DNA from: Parabacteroides sp. | GTDB lineage: Bacteria; Bacteroidota; Bacteroidia; Bacteroidales; Tannerellaceae | Direction of reading: 5' to 3' | Assembly: GCA_020026285.1 (NCBI GenBank) | Contig: JAHHQS010000026.1 | Span: 1-33,307 of the forward strand | DNA length: 33,307 nt | Shown: positions 9,374-17,707 of the stretch, one piece after another | How positions within the stretch are numbered: position 1 is the stretch's first letter | How the letters are laid out: the number at the start of each line of letters is the position of its first letter | The notes under the pieces: generated by a model | Told to the model about the DNA's origin: nothing | Databases searched by the model: none | Seen by the model: the letters and a program-made list of their open reading frames with translations, nothing else | Program-made: the position numbers and the translations under genes

Positions 9374-10588
9374 ATGTTAGATATTCAGTCTATTCGGGAA
9401 GATTTCCCCATACTATCCCATCAGGTTTATGGTAAACCTCTTGTTTATTTTGATAATGCTGCTACTACACAGAAACCTCGTTGTGTGGTCGAAAAGATAA
9501 TGAATGGCTATTATAATGTGAATGCAAATATTCATCGTGGTGTACATTTTCTAAGTCAGGAAGCAACAGAAGCTCATGAAAATGCTCGTAAAAGAGTGCA
9601 ACAGTTCCTGAATGCTCGATCATCTAATGAGATTATCTTTACTAGAGGAACTACAGAATCAATCAATCTGATTGCTTCCAGCTTTTCTGACGAATGTCTC
9701 TCAGAAGGTGATGAGGTGATTGTTTCAGTCATGGAACATCATTCCAATATCGTACCTTGGCAGATACAGGCTGCCAAGAAAGGAATTTCATTGCGAGTCA
9801 TTCCTATGAACGAGAAGGGAGAAATTTTATTAGATGAATATCGTAAGCTGTTTACCGAAAAAACTCGTCTGGTTTCGGTCGCTCAGGTCTCAAATGTCTT
9901 AGGAACAGTGAATCCTGTTAAAGAAATGATTCAGATAGCTCATGAATATAATGTGCCTGTAATGATCGATGGAGCTCAGTCAACACCTCACATGAAAGTA
10001 GATGTTCAGGATCTGGATGCTGAATTCTATGTTTTTTCCGGACATAAGATTTACGGACCTACCGGTATCGGCATCTTATATGGAAAAGAAGAATGGCTTG
10101 ACCGACTGCCTCCTTATCAGGGTGGGGGAGAAATGATCTCTACTGTATCATTCGAAAAAACTGTATTTAATGAATTGCCTTTCAAGTTCGAGGCGGGTAC
10201 ACCTGATTATATAGGTAGTACTGCTTTGGCTGAAGCTTTGAATTATGTTGATAAAATAGGAATGGATCAGATTGCAGCCTACGAAAAGGAACTGTTACTG
10301 TATGCAACCGAGAAGCTGAAGCAGATTGAAGGTATGCGTATTTTTGGTGAGGCCGATAATAAAGGTGCGGTAATCTCATTCCTGGTTGGAAAGATCCATC
10401 ATTACGATATGGGGATGTTACTCGATCGTTTAGGAATAGCTGTTCGTACCGGTCATCATTGTGCTCAGCCATTGATGCAGGCAATGGGAATAGAAGGGAC
10501 TGTTCGTGCTTCATTCTCATTCTACAATACGAAAGAAGAAATCGATATTTTGGCCAATGGCATAGAACGCGTTCGTAAAATGTTTTAA
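9374..10588 (+). CDS. sufS: Cysteine desulfurase SufS (class II)
   Basis: SufS is a PLP-dependent enzyme that takes sulfur from L-cysteine, leaving alanine, and feeds it to the SUF scaffold. The 404-residue protein has the cofactor lysine in SGHKIYGPTG (Lys225) and the catalytic cysteine in RTGHHCAQP (Cys363). The short loop around this cysteine is the class II (SufS/CsdA) form. Also visible are the N-terminal YFDNAATTQKP block and the MEHHSNIVPWQ block. No SufE or SufU partner is encoded nearby, although class II enzymes usually need one. It is separated from sufD by a terminator and has its own promoter-like box. Confidence 0.96.
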   Translation: MLDIQSIREDFPILSHQVYGKPLVYFDNAATTQKPRCVVEKIMNGYYNVNANIHRGVHFLSQEATEAHENARKRVQQFLNARSSNEIIFTRGTTESINLIASSFSDECLSEGDEVIVSVMEHHSNIVPWQIQAAKKGISLRVIPMNEKGEILLDEYRKLFTEKTRLVSVAQVSNVLGTVNPVKEMIQIAHEYNVPVMIDGAQSTPHMKVDVQDLDAEFYVFSGHKIYGPTGIGILYGKEEWLDRLPPYQGGGEMISTVSFEKTVFNELPFKFEAGTPDYIGSTALAEALNYVDKIGMDQIAAYEKELLLYATEKLKQIEGMRIFGEADNKGAVISFLVGKIHHYDMGMLLDRLGIAVRTGHHCAQPLMQAMGIEGTVRASFSFYNTKEEIDILANGIERVRKMF

Positions 10589-10655
10589 TCTCCGGTATAT
10601 AAATTACAGCTTCTGATTTTATGTAACAGGATTGTAACACGTTTGTTTCTAATAA

Positions 10656-10669
10656 GTAAGTCAACTTAC
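10656..10669. promoter_or_regulatory. Palindrome in the porin promoter (possible operator)
   Basis: GTAAGT-CA-ACTTAC is a perfect 6-2-6 inverted repeat. It ends two bases before the TATCTTTG box at 10672-10679, in the spacer where a bound repressor would block RNA polymerase. It has no T run, so it is not a terminator. The regulator is unknown. Confidence 0.4.
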
Positions 10670-10671
10670 AT

Positions 10672-10679
10672 TATCTTTG
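10672..10679 (+). promoter_or_regulatory. -7 box for the porin gene
   Basis: TATCTTTG matches the TAnnTTTG consensus 16 bases before the ATG of the porin, implying a very short leader. The nearest TTTG upstream (10642-10645) is 26 bases away, longer than usual, so the -33 element is weak or an activator may be needed. Confidence 0.55.
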
Positions 10680-10695
10680 TGAAAAATAATTTTTC

Positions 10696-11967
10696 ATGAA
10701 GTATAGAAACATTTTTGTTATAATCCTTTTCTTTTTTTGTGCAGTTTGTCTGACAGCACAGGATAAACCGTCACGTTCTTTCAGTGAGATTGTCGATTCT
10801 TTAACAACAGTAGAGGAACCTGTTGGTGAAGTTCTGGAGAAATTCCGAAATATGCCAAACATAGCGGTTGGTAAAGGAATCTCTTTTGAACCAGCAAATA
10901 AATTATATAAGATGACAATGCGTTTTCGCATGCAGAATATGGCATCTATCTCTTTGGATGAGAATTTTTCCAAGAATGAGATTGAAGCTCGGGTAAAACG
11001 TCTGCGTCTTCGTTTCGATGGTTATATATTCTCTCCGAAAGTACTTTATTCCATTCAGTTAGGATTTACACCTTACGACTCGAAAGATCTTCCCAATGGA
11101 AATGTCAATTTTGTGCGTGATGCTATGATCTATTATATGCCTACATCGGAACTAAGTTTAGGTTTCGGTCAGACCAAGATTAAAGCAAATCGTGCACGAA
11201 TGAATTCTTCTAGTGCCTTGCAGTTTGTTGATCGAAGTATTGTCAATTCAGAATTTAATCCGGATCGAGACTTTGGATTTTTCATCGATTATCACAAACC
11301 TTTGATAAAAGACTTTAATATTGCTTTGAAAGGTTCTGTAACCATGGGTGAAGGACGTAACTGGAGTACTAGCAAGAATGGCGGTCTGGCTTATACCGGA
11401 AGAGTGGAACTTTTCCCCTTGGGACGTTTTAAGTCTTTAGGTGAAGTAGCAGAAGGAGATTATGAACGTGAGGAAAAAATAAAAATACTGATTGCCGGTG
11501 CCTATTCGTTCAATAATAATACGACACGAATTAAAGGACAGAACGGAGGTTTCATTCCGAATGATGAGATGCGTAATCTGAGTAGCTATTTCGTGGATTT
11601 TATTTTGAAATATAGAGGTTTTGCCTTTTATACGGATTTTATGGGACGTAAATGTGATGAACCATTGTTTACGACAGATCCTGAGGTTTGTATTTATTCA
11701 GGAAAAGGCCTGAATGTACAGGCCAGTTATCTTTTCCCTAAGAACTGGGAGGTGGCTCTTCGTAATTCTACACTTTTCCCGGAAAAGACTATTCAAAAAA
11801 TAGTCGGTTATGAAAAATATAACCAGACAACATTGGGTATTACCCGTTACCTGATTGGACATAGTCTGAAAGTTCAGGCCGATGCTTCGTTTAATCATCG
11901 GACTCAGGTTCTTGATCCAACTTATAGTCGTTGGCAGTTTCGCTTTCAGGTTGAATTAGGTTTGTAA
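10696..11967 (+). CDS. OprO/OprP-family outer-membrane porin
   Basis: A 423-residue secreted protein with a signal peptide (about 1-21, ending LTAQ) and alternating polar/hydrophobic beta-strand character through to a C-terminal strand ending FRFQVELGL. The pattern of a short N-terminal linker followed by strands such as RVKRLRLRFDGYIF, VLYSIQLGFTP and LSLGFGQTK is that of the phosphate-selective porin O/P family. In Bacteroidales such proteins are common and their substrate is usually unproven, so phosphate is not asserted. It is a single gene with its own promoter-like box and a palindrome just upstream, which suggests regulation. Confidence 0.75.
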   Translation: MKYRNIFVIILFFFCAVCLTAQDKPSRSFSEIVDSLTTVEEPVGEVLEKFRNMPNIAVGKGISFEPANKLYKMTMRFRMQNMASISLDENFSKNEIEARVKRLRLRFDGYIFSPKVLYSIQLGFTPYDSKDLPNGNVNFVRDAMIYYMPTSELSLGFGQTKIKANRARMNSSSALQFVDRSIVNSEFNPDRDFGFFIDYHKPLIKDFNIALKGSVTMGEGRNWSTSKNGGLAYTGRVELFPLGRFKSLGEVAEGDYEREEKIKILIAGAYSFNNNTTRIKGQNGGFIPNDEMRNLSSYFVDFILKYRGFAFYTDFMGRKCDEPLFTTDPEVCIYSGKGLNVQASYLFPKNWEVALRNSTLFPEKTIQKIVGYEKYNQTTLGITRYLIGHSLKVQADASFNHRTQVLDPTYSRWQFRFQVELGL

Positions 11968-12007
11968 GAAGATATTGTAATCTAATCAATAAGAAAACTA
12001 AAATAGT

Positions 12008-12015
12008 TATCTTTG
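12008..12015 (+). promoter_or_regulatory. -7 box for the DUF1080 gene
   Basis: TATCTTTG matches the TAnnTTTG consensus 34 bases before the ATG at 12050. No clear -33 TTTG is present at the usual spacing. Confidence 0.5.
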
Positions 12016-12049
12016 TAGAGGATAAATGTTTTAATAAATATTGATAGAC

Positions 12050-12787
12050 ATGAAAAACAAATTCTTTATGACCTTGGCTGGTCTTATGCTTTTAAGTACA
12101 GCAAGTTTTGCTCAGATTAAGTCAATTGGTGGATATGATCATCCACGTCCGGCAGTAGTTACTCCTCCAACAGAAACGAATGGAACTTACTCGGCTCCAT
12201 CTGATGCTATTGTGCTGTTTGATGGAACAAATCTTTCCGAATGGCAGGCAGGTGATGGTACTGCTCCTAAATGGGCCATTAATAATGGAATCCTTTCTAC
12301 TCAGCCAAAATGTGGAGATTTGAAAACAAAAAGAGAATTTCGAGATTTCCAGTTGCATATTGAATTTATGCATCCTGCTGACATTACTGGTGAAACTCAG
12401 ATGAGAGGAAATAGTGGCGTTTATTTGCAGAATCTATATGAAATTCAAGTCCTGGAAACCTATAATAATAACAATAAGACTTATGTAAATGGCCAGTGTG
12501 GTGCCATCTATACACAGCATGCTCCATTAGTTAATCCTTTGAGAAAACCAGGTGAATGGAATGCTTATGATATTGTTTTCACTGCTCCTACATTCAATAA
12601 GGATGGTAGTTATAAGACTAACCCTAGAGTAACAGTTTTGTTGAATGGTGTTTTGATTCATAACAATGCCATGATTTATGGGTTTACTAACAACAATACT
12701 GTTGTGCAGAAAGAAATAGGTGGTATTACTTTGCAAGACCATGGCTGTCCTGTAAATTATCGTAATATCTGGATAAGAGAATTGTAA
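12050..12787 (+). CDS. Secreted DUF1080 (3-keto-disaccharide hydrolase domain) protein
   Basis: A 245-residue protein with a signal peptide (about 1-20, ending ASFAQ) and one DUF1080 domain (PF06439), recognised by VLFDGTNLSEWQ, the RGNSGVYLQN block and the closing GGITLQDHGCPVNYRNIWIREL, a concanavalin-like jelly-roll fold. The Pfam domain is now annotated as 3-keto-disaccharide hydrolase, but not every member has been tested. The ATG at 12050 is chosen over an in-frame TTG nine bases upstream because it gives a clean MKNKFF signal start. A strong bidirectional terminator follows. It resembles one half of the two-domain DUF1080 lipoprotein at 31275-32567. Confidence 0.85.
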   Translation: MKNKFFMTLAGLMLLSTASFAQIKSIGGYDHPRPAVVTPPTETNGTYSAPSDAIVLFDGTNLSEWQAGDGTAPKWAINNGILSTQPKCGDLKTKREFRDFQLHIEFMHPADITGETQMRGNSGVYLQNLYEIQVLETYNNNNKTYVNGQCGAIYTQHAPLVNPLRKPGEWNAYDIVFTAPTFNKDGSYKTNPRVTVLLNGVLIHNNAMIYGFTNNNTVVQKEIGGITLQDHGCPVNYRNIWIREL

Positions 12788-12811
12788 TATAAGAAATATT
12801 ATACCTGTATG

Positions 12812-12851
12812 AAAAAAGCTTGTACCCTCAAACGAGCGTACAAGCTTTTTT
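12812..12851. terminator. Bidirectional terminator between DUF1080 and GDPD genes
   Basis: A perfect 14-bp inverted repeat (12812-12825 with 12838-12851, core GCTTGTAC/GTACAAGC) has an A run on the left and a T run on the right, so it can end transcripts from both convergent genes. The loop can form three further pairs (CTC/GAG). Confidence 0.92.
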
Positions 12852-12867
12852 AGAATATACGGCAAAT

Positions 12868-13629
12868 TTATTTCTTAATCAGTTTGTTGAATTCCAAAGG
12901 AGCATTTGTTGTAATAAAATCAACGCCTTGTTCAATCAGTGATTTCATAACAGCCGGATCATTTACCGTCCATGTATTTACCTTGACTCCTAGTTCTTTC
13001 GCTTCCTTGATCCAGGTTGGATGCTTTTCGAAAACTTTGTATTGATAATCCATGTCCATTCCTAATGTCTTTAAGTCGGCTGGTGACACCTCTCCGTTCA
13101 GATAAGCCACCGATGCATAAGGAACTCTTTCTACCAATTCCTTACAGATGTTCATACTGAAAGAAATATAATCTGCTCTGTTCTGAAGTTGATATTTTTC
13201 AATCAGTGCAACGACTGCATTGACAGCTCTGTCTTCGTTGACTATTCTTTTGTGCGGCTTGATCTCTACAATTAGCTTCATATCCGGAATGGATTGTAAT
13301 TTTTGCACATATTCTTCAAATGTCGGAATGTGTTCTCCATTCTTCAGACGGATATGTTTCAGCTGGTCGTAGGTGGCGTCTTCGATACGAATACCTCCTT
13401 CTGCTTCATCATTATGATGAACAACAGGAACACCATCTGCGGTAATGATAATATCTAACTCTGATCCATAGGAATTTACTTTGTGTGCTGCCACAAGTGC
13501 TGCAATCGAATTCTCGGCAGAACCTTCACAATCCCAATATCCGCGATGGGCTATTAATCTGGTCTGCGCAGATAAAATCGAAATACCCCCAAGAAATGCA
13601 AGAGATAATGTGATAAATAATCTTTTCAT
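12868..13629 (-). CDS. Glycerophosphodiester phosphodiesterase family protein
   Basis: A 253-residue exported protein (signal peptide about 1-21) of the GDPD TIM-barrel family, which hydrolyses glycerophosphodiesters to an alcohol and glycerol 3-phosphate. Visible active-site motifs are HRG at 29-31, SELD with Glu57 and Asp59, and the VVHHND block with His71/His72. VEIKPH carries the later metal-binding Glu, and the C-terminal VNTWTVNDP and GVDFITTNAP blocks are typical. It is the last gene of a minus-strand run, 24 bases after the GH16 gene, and ends at the bidirectional terminator. Substrate is not known; lipid head-group salvage is an inference. Confidence 0.9.
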   Translation of the reverse strand: MKRLFITLSLAFLGGISILSAQTRLIAHRGYWDCEGSAENSIAALVAAHKVNSYGSELDIIITADGVPVVHHNDEAEGGIRIEDATYDQLKHIRLKNGEHIPTFEEYVQKLQSIPDMKLIVEIKPHKRIVNEDRAVNAVVALIEKYQLQNRADYISFSMNICKELVERVPYASVAYLNGEVSPADLKTLGMDMDYQYKVFEKHPTWIKEAKELGVKVNTWTVNDPAVMKSLIEQGVDFITTNAPLEFNKLIKK

Positions 13630-13653
13630 TGTAATAAATATAAAATGTTTTTT

Positions 13654-14433
13654 TTAATTGTCTTTCTGATAAAAACGAACCCAGTCAATTTCCATTTCTA
13701 CAGGAAGATCGTTTTTGTCTACTTTTCCAACCCAGTTTCCTCCTAGTTGCATATCAAGTAACAAGTAAAACGGCCTATCGTATGGAAATTGTCCTTCTTT
13801 GTCTGTCTTAATACGTGGATAAGTAAATGTATGTATATTGTTGATATAAAAGGAAAGACTGTCTGAATATAATTCAACGGTATAAGTATTGAATTCATCT
13901 CTATTGATAGCTCCGATTCCACCATGTTTCGGCTCGTCGATCCCTAATGTGTAAGTATAATGAGAATGTACGGTCTGATAAGCGATTGTATCATTATTTA
14001 ATCGTTCCATGATATCAATTTCTCCTCCATCAGGCCATTTGCTGTTTTCAGGGAGAAGCCAGAAAGCTGGCCAGGCACCGGTAGCTCCATGAAGTCTGGC
14101 ATTAATTTCCAATCTTCCGTTTTGGAATTGTTTTTTACCTTTCGTATAAACACCTCCGGTAATAACTGGAGCTGTATCGTTTTTCAAAGTGTTATTAACA
14201 ATACCACGCAGAATCAGTTTCCCGTCTCTCATGGCATAACAGGAATCGTAATCACTCATGTGGCGGTTCCAGTCTGAACCACCTCTTGGAATCTTACTCC
14301 ATATTTTGGAGTCGAAAGAATCTGTCTGATTGAAATTCTCTTCCCAAACTAATTTCCACCCTTTTTTATCATTATTCTGACAGGATGAAAATCCGATAAA
14401 AACTAACACTGAAAGTAAAAGAAGCTTTTTCAT
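13654..14433 (-). CDS. Glycoside hydrolase family 16 lipoprotein (laminarinase-like)
   Basis: A 259-residue lipoprotein with lipobox GFSSC (Cys18). The GH16 catalytic signature GEIDIMER is present, with Glu138 as nucleophile, Asp140 between, and Glu143 as acid/base. Upstream, ARLHGATGAWPAFWLLP and, downstream, DMQLGGNW complete the family pattern. GH16 enzymes cut beta-1,3 or mixed beta-1,3/1,4 glucans, galactans and similar polymers; the extra Met before Glu143 (EIDIME) favours the laminarinase/lichenase-type clade. The ATG at 14433 is chosen over an in-frame TTG nine bases upstream. It lies 12 bases after the HAD gene in a probable operon and is not next to SusC/SusD genes. Confidence 0.9.
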   Translation of the reverse strand: MKKLLLLSVLVFIGFSSCQNNDKKGWKLVWEENFNQTDSFDSKIWSKIPRGGSDWNRHMSDYDSCYAMRDGKLILRGIVNNTLKNDTAPVITGGVYTKGKKQFQNGRLEINARLHGATGAWPAFWLLPENSKWPDGGEIDIMERLNNDTIAYQTVHSHYTYTLGIDEPKHGGIGAINRDEFNTYTVELYSDSLSFYINNIHTFTYPRIKTDKEGQFPYDRPFYLLLDMQLGGNWVGKVDKNDLPVEMEIDWVRFYQKDN

Positions 14434-14445
14434 GGCATTCAATTT

Positions 14446-15138
14446 TTATAATAGTTGTTTAATTTCTTCAAGTGTACTGACTGTAAATGTCGGAGTAAAA
14501 TCCTTTTCCGGATATCTGTTCGGATTATACCAGATCTGATCAATCTGTGATTGATGAGCTCCGGCGATGTCTGCATCCCAGCTGTCTCCGATCATCAAGG
14601 ATTCATTGCGTCGGGAGTTCGTATTGATCAGGGCATAATTGAAAATACCTTTATGTGGTTTCTGTATACAAGCATCTTCAGATAATATCAGTTTCTCAAA
14701 ATAGGGAGCCAGACCGGAGTTCTCCATTTTTAAGGATTGTACTTCTCTGAAACCATTCGAAAGAATATATAAATGGTATCTGGGGCGAAGATATTCTAAT
14801 AAATCGATAGCTCCTGGTACCAGCCTTTTCTGGAGGGTGGTACGATGAAGAAAATCATTATTTATATGGAGTATCTCCTCCTTTCCCTCCACACCGAGAG
14901 GTTTGAAAATGTAATAGAATCGATCGAAAATCAATGTCTGCCGATCAATTTCTCCATTTCTGTATTTGGCCCATAAGTCAATATTATGCGGCATGTATAC
15001 GTCAAATAAAGCCTCAAAGGAGGCATAATATCGATTCATTTTGTAATCGGTATAGATTCCTTTGAGGCATTCTTTATTGTTGTGATACGTGTCCCAAAGC
15101 GTATCGTCCAAGTCTATGAATAGATTTTTATATTTCAT
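14446..15138 (-). CDS. HAD-family nucleotidase (YjjG-like)
   Basis: A 230-residue cytosolic haloacid-dehalogenase phosphatase. Motif I is DLDDTLWD at 9-16 (Asp9 nucleophile, Asp11 acid/base). ILSNG carries motif II, the Lys of QKPHKGIF motif III, and GDSWDADIAGA motif IV. The helical cap inserted after motif I, with a WDTYHNN start, is that of the YjjG group, which dephosphorylates noncanonical pyrimidine nucleotides in E. coli. The exact substrate here is unproven. Its ATG overlaps the stop of the upstream lipoprotein gene by one base (TAATG), indicating coupled translation. Confidence 0.87.
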   Translation of the reverse strand: MKYKNLFIDLDDTLWDTYHNNKECLKGIYTDYKMNRYYASFEALFDVYMPHNIDLWAKYRNGEIDRQTLIFDRFYYIFKPLGVEGKEEILHINNDFLHRTTLQKRLVPGAIDLLEYLRPRYHLYILSNGFREVQSLKMENSGLAPYFEKLILSEDACIQKPHKGIFNYALINTNSRRNESLMIGDSWDADIAGAHQSQIDQIWYNPNRYPEKDFTPTFTVSTLEEIKQLL

Positions 15139-16010
15139 TATCCCACTTCGATGACTAAGAATTTGCTCATTTTCCAGAACGCTTTTATATCTGTGATTTT
15201 CAGAGTAATATTCCCGTCTTCATCTTTAACAAATTCGTAAGATCCTTCCGGATGATTGGAATGAAGTTTGGCTTTCGAAGCAAAAAGAGGAAATTCGGTT
15301 GTTTCACGAATATCTATTTTGATGAAATATTCCTTGTTGAAGCCATCTTTCAATACTTGAGTCTTGCCAAACAATCCTTTTTTAAGCAGAATCTTCTGGG
15401 CTTTTAACTCTTTCGAAGTACCGAAACAGTAATAAGCTGTATTTAAAATGGCTTCTTGTTGCTTAATCTTCTCAGTCTGAGCAATCGAAGTTGTAGCCAG
15501 ATTTTCAACATCCTCATTTAATGAGACAATCTTTTCATCCTTTTCCTGTATCAGAATGTTTTTGTCGGTCAGATCTTTTTGTAAAGCGGCAATCTGAGCA
15601 GTCTTTTCTTCTATCTCTTTAGAAAGACGGTTTAACATGTTTTGCAGCGTTACTTTTTTGTTGCTGCTTTGGTTCAGTTTTTTTTGTAAAGCTTCAATTT
15701 GAGCTTTGTTCTTTTTCAAAGTTTCTGAAACGATTTTCATGCTTTCCTTTATCTGTTCGCGATGAGTCTTATTCATTTCGCTTCCAGCTTTCTGTTGGAT
15801 GGCAAGATAGTTTTCAGCTTCTTTTATAGATTGGAAACTTGTTTCAATTTCGTCTAATGTTGATAACATTTCATCTAATTCACTATTTGATTTTATGTTT
15901 TCCAAACGAAGTGAATCATTTACAGCTTGAAGTTTTTTATATTCTGCTGAATGTTGGTTACAAGAAGCTAACATGGCAGTACAAACACATACTAATAATA
16001 CTCTTTTCAT
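15138..16010 (-). CDS. Coiled-coil lipoprotein of unknown function
   Basis: A 290-residue protein with a classical lipobox LASC (Cys17), so probably anchored in a membrane. Residues about 22-195 are heptad-rich with repeated Leu/Ile and Lys/Glu, predicting a long coiled coil. The last ~95 residues form a separate beta-rich domain beginning NTAYYCFGTSKEL and ending FWKMSKFLVIEVG, which looks like a conserved module of Bacteroidales envelope proteins. I do not recognise a characterised homologue. It lies 20 bases after rsmI and overlaps the HAD gene by one base. A periplasmic scaffold role is possible but unproven. Confidence 0.8.
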   Translation of the reverse strand: MKRVLLVCVCTAMLASCNQHSAEYKKLQAVNDSLRLENIKSNSELDEMLSTLDEIETSFQSIKEAENYLAIQQKAGSEMNKTHREQIKESMKIVSETLKKNKAQIEALQKKLNQSSNKKVTLQNMLNRLSKEIEEKTAQIAALQKDLTDKNILIQEKDEKIVSLNEDVENLATTSIAQTEKIKQQEAILNTAYYCFGTSKELKAQKILLKKGLFGKTQVLKDGFNKEYFIKIDIRETTEFPLFASKAKLHSNHPEGSYEFVKDEDGNITLKITDIKAFWKMSKFLVIEVG

Positions 16011-16030
16011 TTTTTTCTTTTTAGTTAAAA

Positions 16031-16741
16031 TTAAACTTCTTCTTCTGTTGTTCTCTTTTCTTTTTTATTTGTTTTGCAACCGGCTAATATGATGACAATT
16101 TCTCCTTTCGGTTCATTTTCTGTAAAATGTTGAATCACCTCATCAAGTGTACCTCGTACAGTCTCTTCATGTATTTTTGAAATTTCACGAGAAACGGAAA
16201 CTTGGCGGTCAGCTCCGAAAAATTCAACAAATTGTGTCAATGTTTTTACTAATCTGTATGGCGATTCATAAAAAATGATTGTTCGGTTTTCTGTTGATAG
16301 TTCTGTCAGCCGGGTATGTCTTCCTTTCTTTTGAGGGAGGAAACCCTCGAAACAGAATTTTTCATTCGGTATACCAGATGAAACAAGGGCAGGAACAAAA
16401 GCTGTTGCACCGGGAAGACATTCTACCGTCACTCCTTGTCTGACACATTCACGAACCAACATGAAACCCGGGTCGGAAATAGCTGGTGTTCCGGCATCTG
16501 AAACAAGAGCTATATTTTCACCTGCTTTGATTCGAGCTGCCAGTTGTTCAACTGTTTGATGTTCGTTGAACTTGTGGTGCGATTGCATTTTATTATGTAT
16601 ATCAAAATGCTTGAACAGAATTCCTGTAGTACGCGTATCTTCGGCCAGAACAAGATCTGCCTCTTTTAATACACGGATAGCCCGGAATGTCATATCTTCT
16701 AGATTTCCTACCGGTGTTGGAACTACTGTTAATTTTGCCAT
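16031..16741 (-). CDS. rsmI: 16S rRNA (cytidine1402-2'-O)-methyltransferase RsmI
   Basis: RsmI methylates the ribose of C1402 in the decoding centre of 16S rRNA using S-adenosylmethionine. The 236-residue protein is of the tetrapyrrole-methylase fold: VVPTPVGNLEDMTFRA at 6-21, AEDTRTTG at 33-40, SDAGTPAISDPG at 81-92 and LPGATAFVPALVSSG at about 109-123 are all family hallmarks. The C-terminus is a Lys/Glu-rich tail. It appears to be the first gene of the five-gene minus-strand run ending with the GDPD gene. It begins 45 bases after the stop of the coiled-coil protein gene at 16787. Confidence 0.96.
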   Translation of the reverse strand: MAKLTVVPTPVGNLEDMTFRAIRVLKEADLVLAEDTRTTGILFKHFDIHNKMQSHHKFNEHQTVEQLAARIKAGENIALVSDAGTPAISDPGFMLVRECVRQGVTVECLPGATAFVPALVSSGIPNEKFCFEGFLPQKKGRHTRLTELSTENRTIIFYESPYRLVKTLTQFVEFFGADRQVSVSREISKIHEETVRGTLDEVIQHFTENEPKGEIVIILAGCKTNKKEKRTTEEEV

Positions 16742-16786
16742 ATTTTATGATTTATGTTGGTATATCTGTTTATAATAAAATGGTTA

Positions 16787-17683
16787 TTAGATGTATCTTT
16801 TTTCCAGAAGTTTCATGAAATCGACAACCGGTTCGCTGTTCATATCCCATGAAAGATTCTGATTTATATATTCAATAGCCTGATCCAAAGAACCTATCTG
16901 ATTCAGATCGCTTATCACTTGATTCATCTGATTCTCATTGTTATGGAATAAATCTCGACGGAAGCGGAAACGATCGTTCAGACTGAACGCTTTTCTGAAA
17001 TCCGAAAGATTTTTCTTTTCAAGTATGTCGTTTAGCGATATATTGTTTTTAGCAATTCCAGACAAGTTATGTTCTTGTGTCTTTTCAACAGCATTTATAT
17101 GTTCAGCAATAATCTCTGGTTTTGATGGAACGGTTATTTCTTTAATAACAGATTCCTGTGTGTTTTGGTTGATGACCGGATGTTCAATCGGAGCTTCCGT
17201 GTTCTGTTTGGGTTCTGTATCATGAAGTCTGAATGCATCATTTGGAGCTTCAGACTCAAAATCTTTAGGCTGATTCAAATTATTCGTTTCAGGAGTTTCT
17301 CTTGGAAGACTTTCTTCTGAAACTGGATTATATTCAGGTTCCAAAGGTTTTTCAACCAATAAAGTTTCAGCTTCTTTTACTTCCTCTTTTTGGATAATTA
17401 TCTTTTTACGGCAGGTGTCTGCCATTTGCTGGTATTGAGAAAGAAGTACTGAAAGGTTGTTCAATTCTGCCTGTTGTTCAGTCAGCTTGTTTTTCATTGA
17501 TTGTATTTCTTCTTTTTCAATAGCTTTGATATTATCCAGAATTATTGACGCTTTATTTCCTGAAAAAGAAAGAGTCTGAATGGATAGGGTATCCTGGTTC
17601 AATAATTCGCGAACCAGGTACTCTAACTCTTGAATATCTGAAAGCAATTTGTTTAAACTATTTTTTTGTTCCATTTTATTCAT
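16787..17683 (-). CDS. Conserved coiled-coil protein of unknown function
   Basis: About 298 residues if started at the ATG ending at 17683; another in-frame ATG at 17674 (MEQKNS) is equally plausible, and a longer frame to 17722 is unlikely because it would overlap the promoter box. The N-terminal ~110 residues are Leu/Gln/Glu-rich and probably coiled coil. The middle (about 110-220) is low-complexity, rich in Pro, Glu and Asn. The C-terminal ~75 residues (from SLNDILEKKNLSD to the end) form a compact helical module seen in many Bacteroidota hypothetical proteins. There is no signal peptide or membrane segment. I do not recognise a function. Confidence 0.7.
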   Translation of the reverse strand: MNKMEQKNSLNKLLSDIQELEYLVRELLNQDTLSIQTLSFSGNKASIILDNIKAIEKEEIQSMKNKLTEQQAELNNLSVLLSQYQQMADTCRKKIIIQKEEVKEAETLLVEKPLEPEYNPVSEESLPRETPETNNLNQPKDFESEAPNDAFRLHDTEPKQNTEAPIEHPVINQNTQESVIKEITVPSKPEIIAEHINAVEKTQEHNLSGIAKNNISLNDILEKKNLSDFRKAFSLNDRFRFRRDLFHNNENQMNQVISDLNQIGSLDQAIEYINQNLSWDMNSEPVVDFMKLLEKRYI

Positions 17684-17699
17684 AACATTCTTAATGTTA

Positions 17700-17707
17700 C
17701 AAAAGTA
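17700..17707 (-). promoter_or_regulatory. -7 box for the coiled-coil protein gene
   Basis: On the minus strand TACTTTTG matches TAnnTTTG, 17 bases before the ATG ending at 17683. It supports the shorter start for that gene. The -33 region is only T-rich. Confidence 0.45.

Noticed and set aside
12041..12049. TTG start adding three residues to the DUF1080 protein
   Set aside because: The ATG at 12050 gives a normal signal peptide start and suits the -7 box at 12008. The same logic rejects the TTG starts of the GH16 (14442) and DUF3822 (20022) genes.
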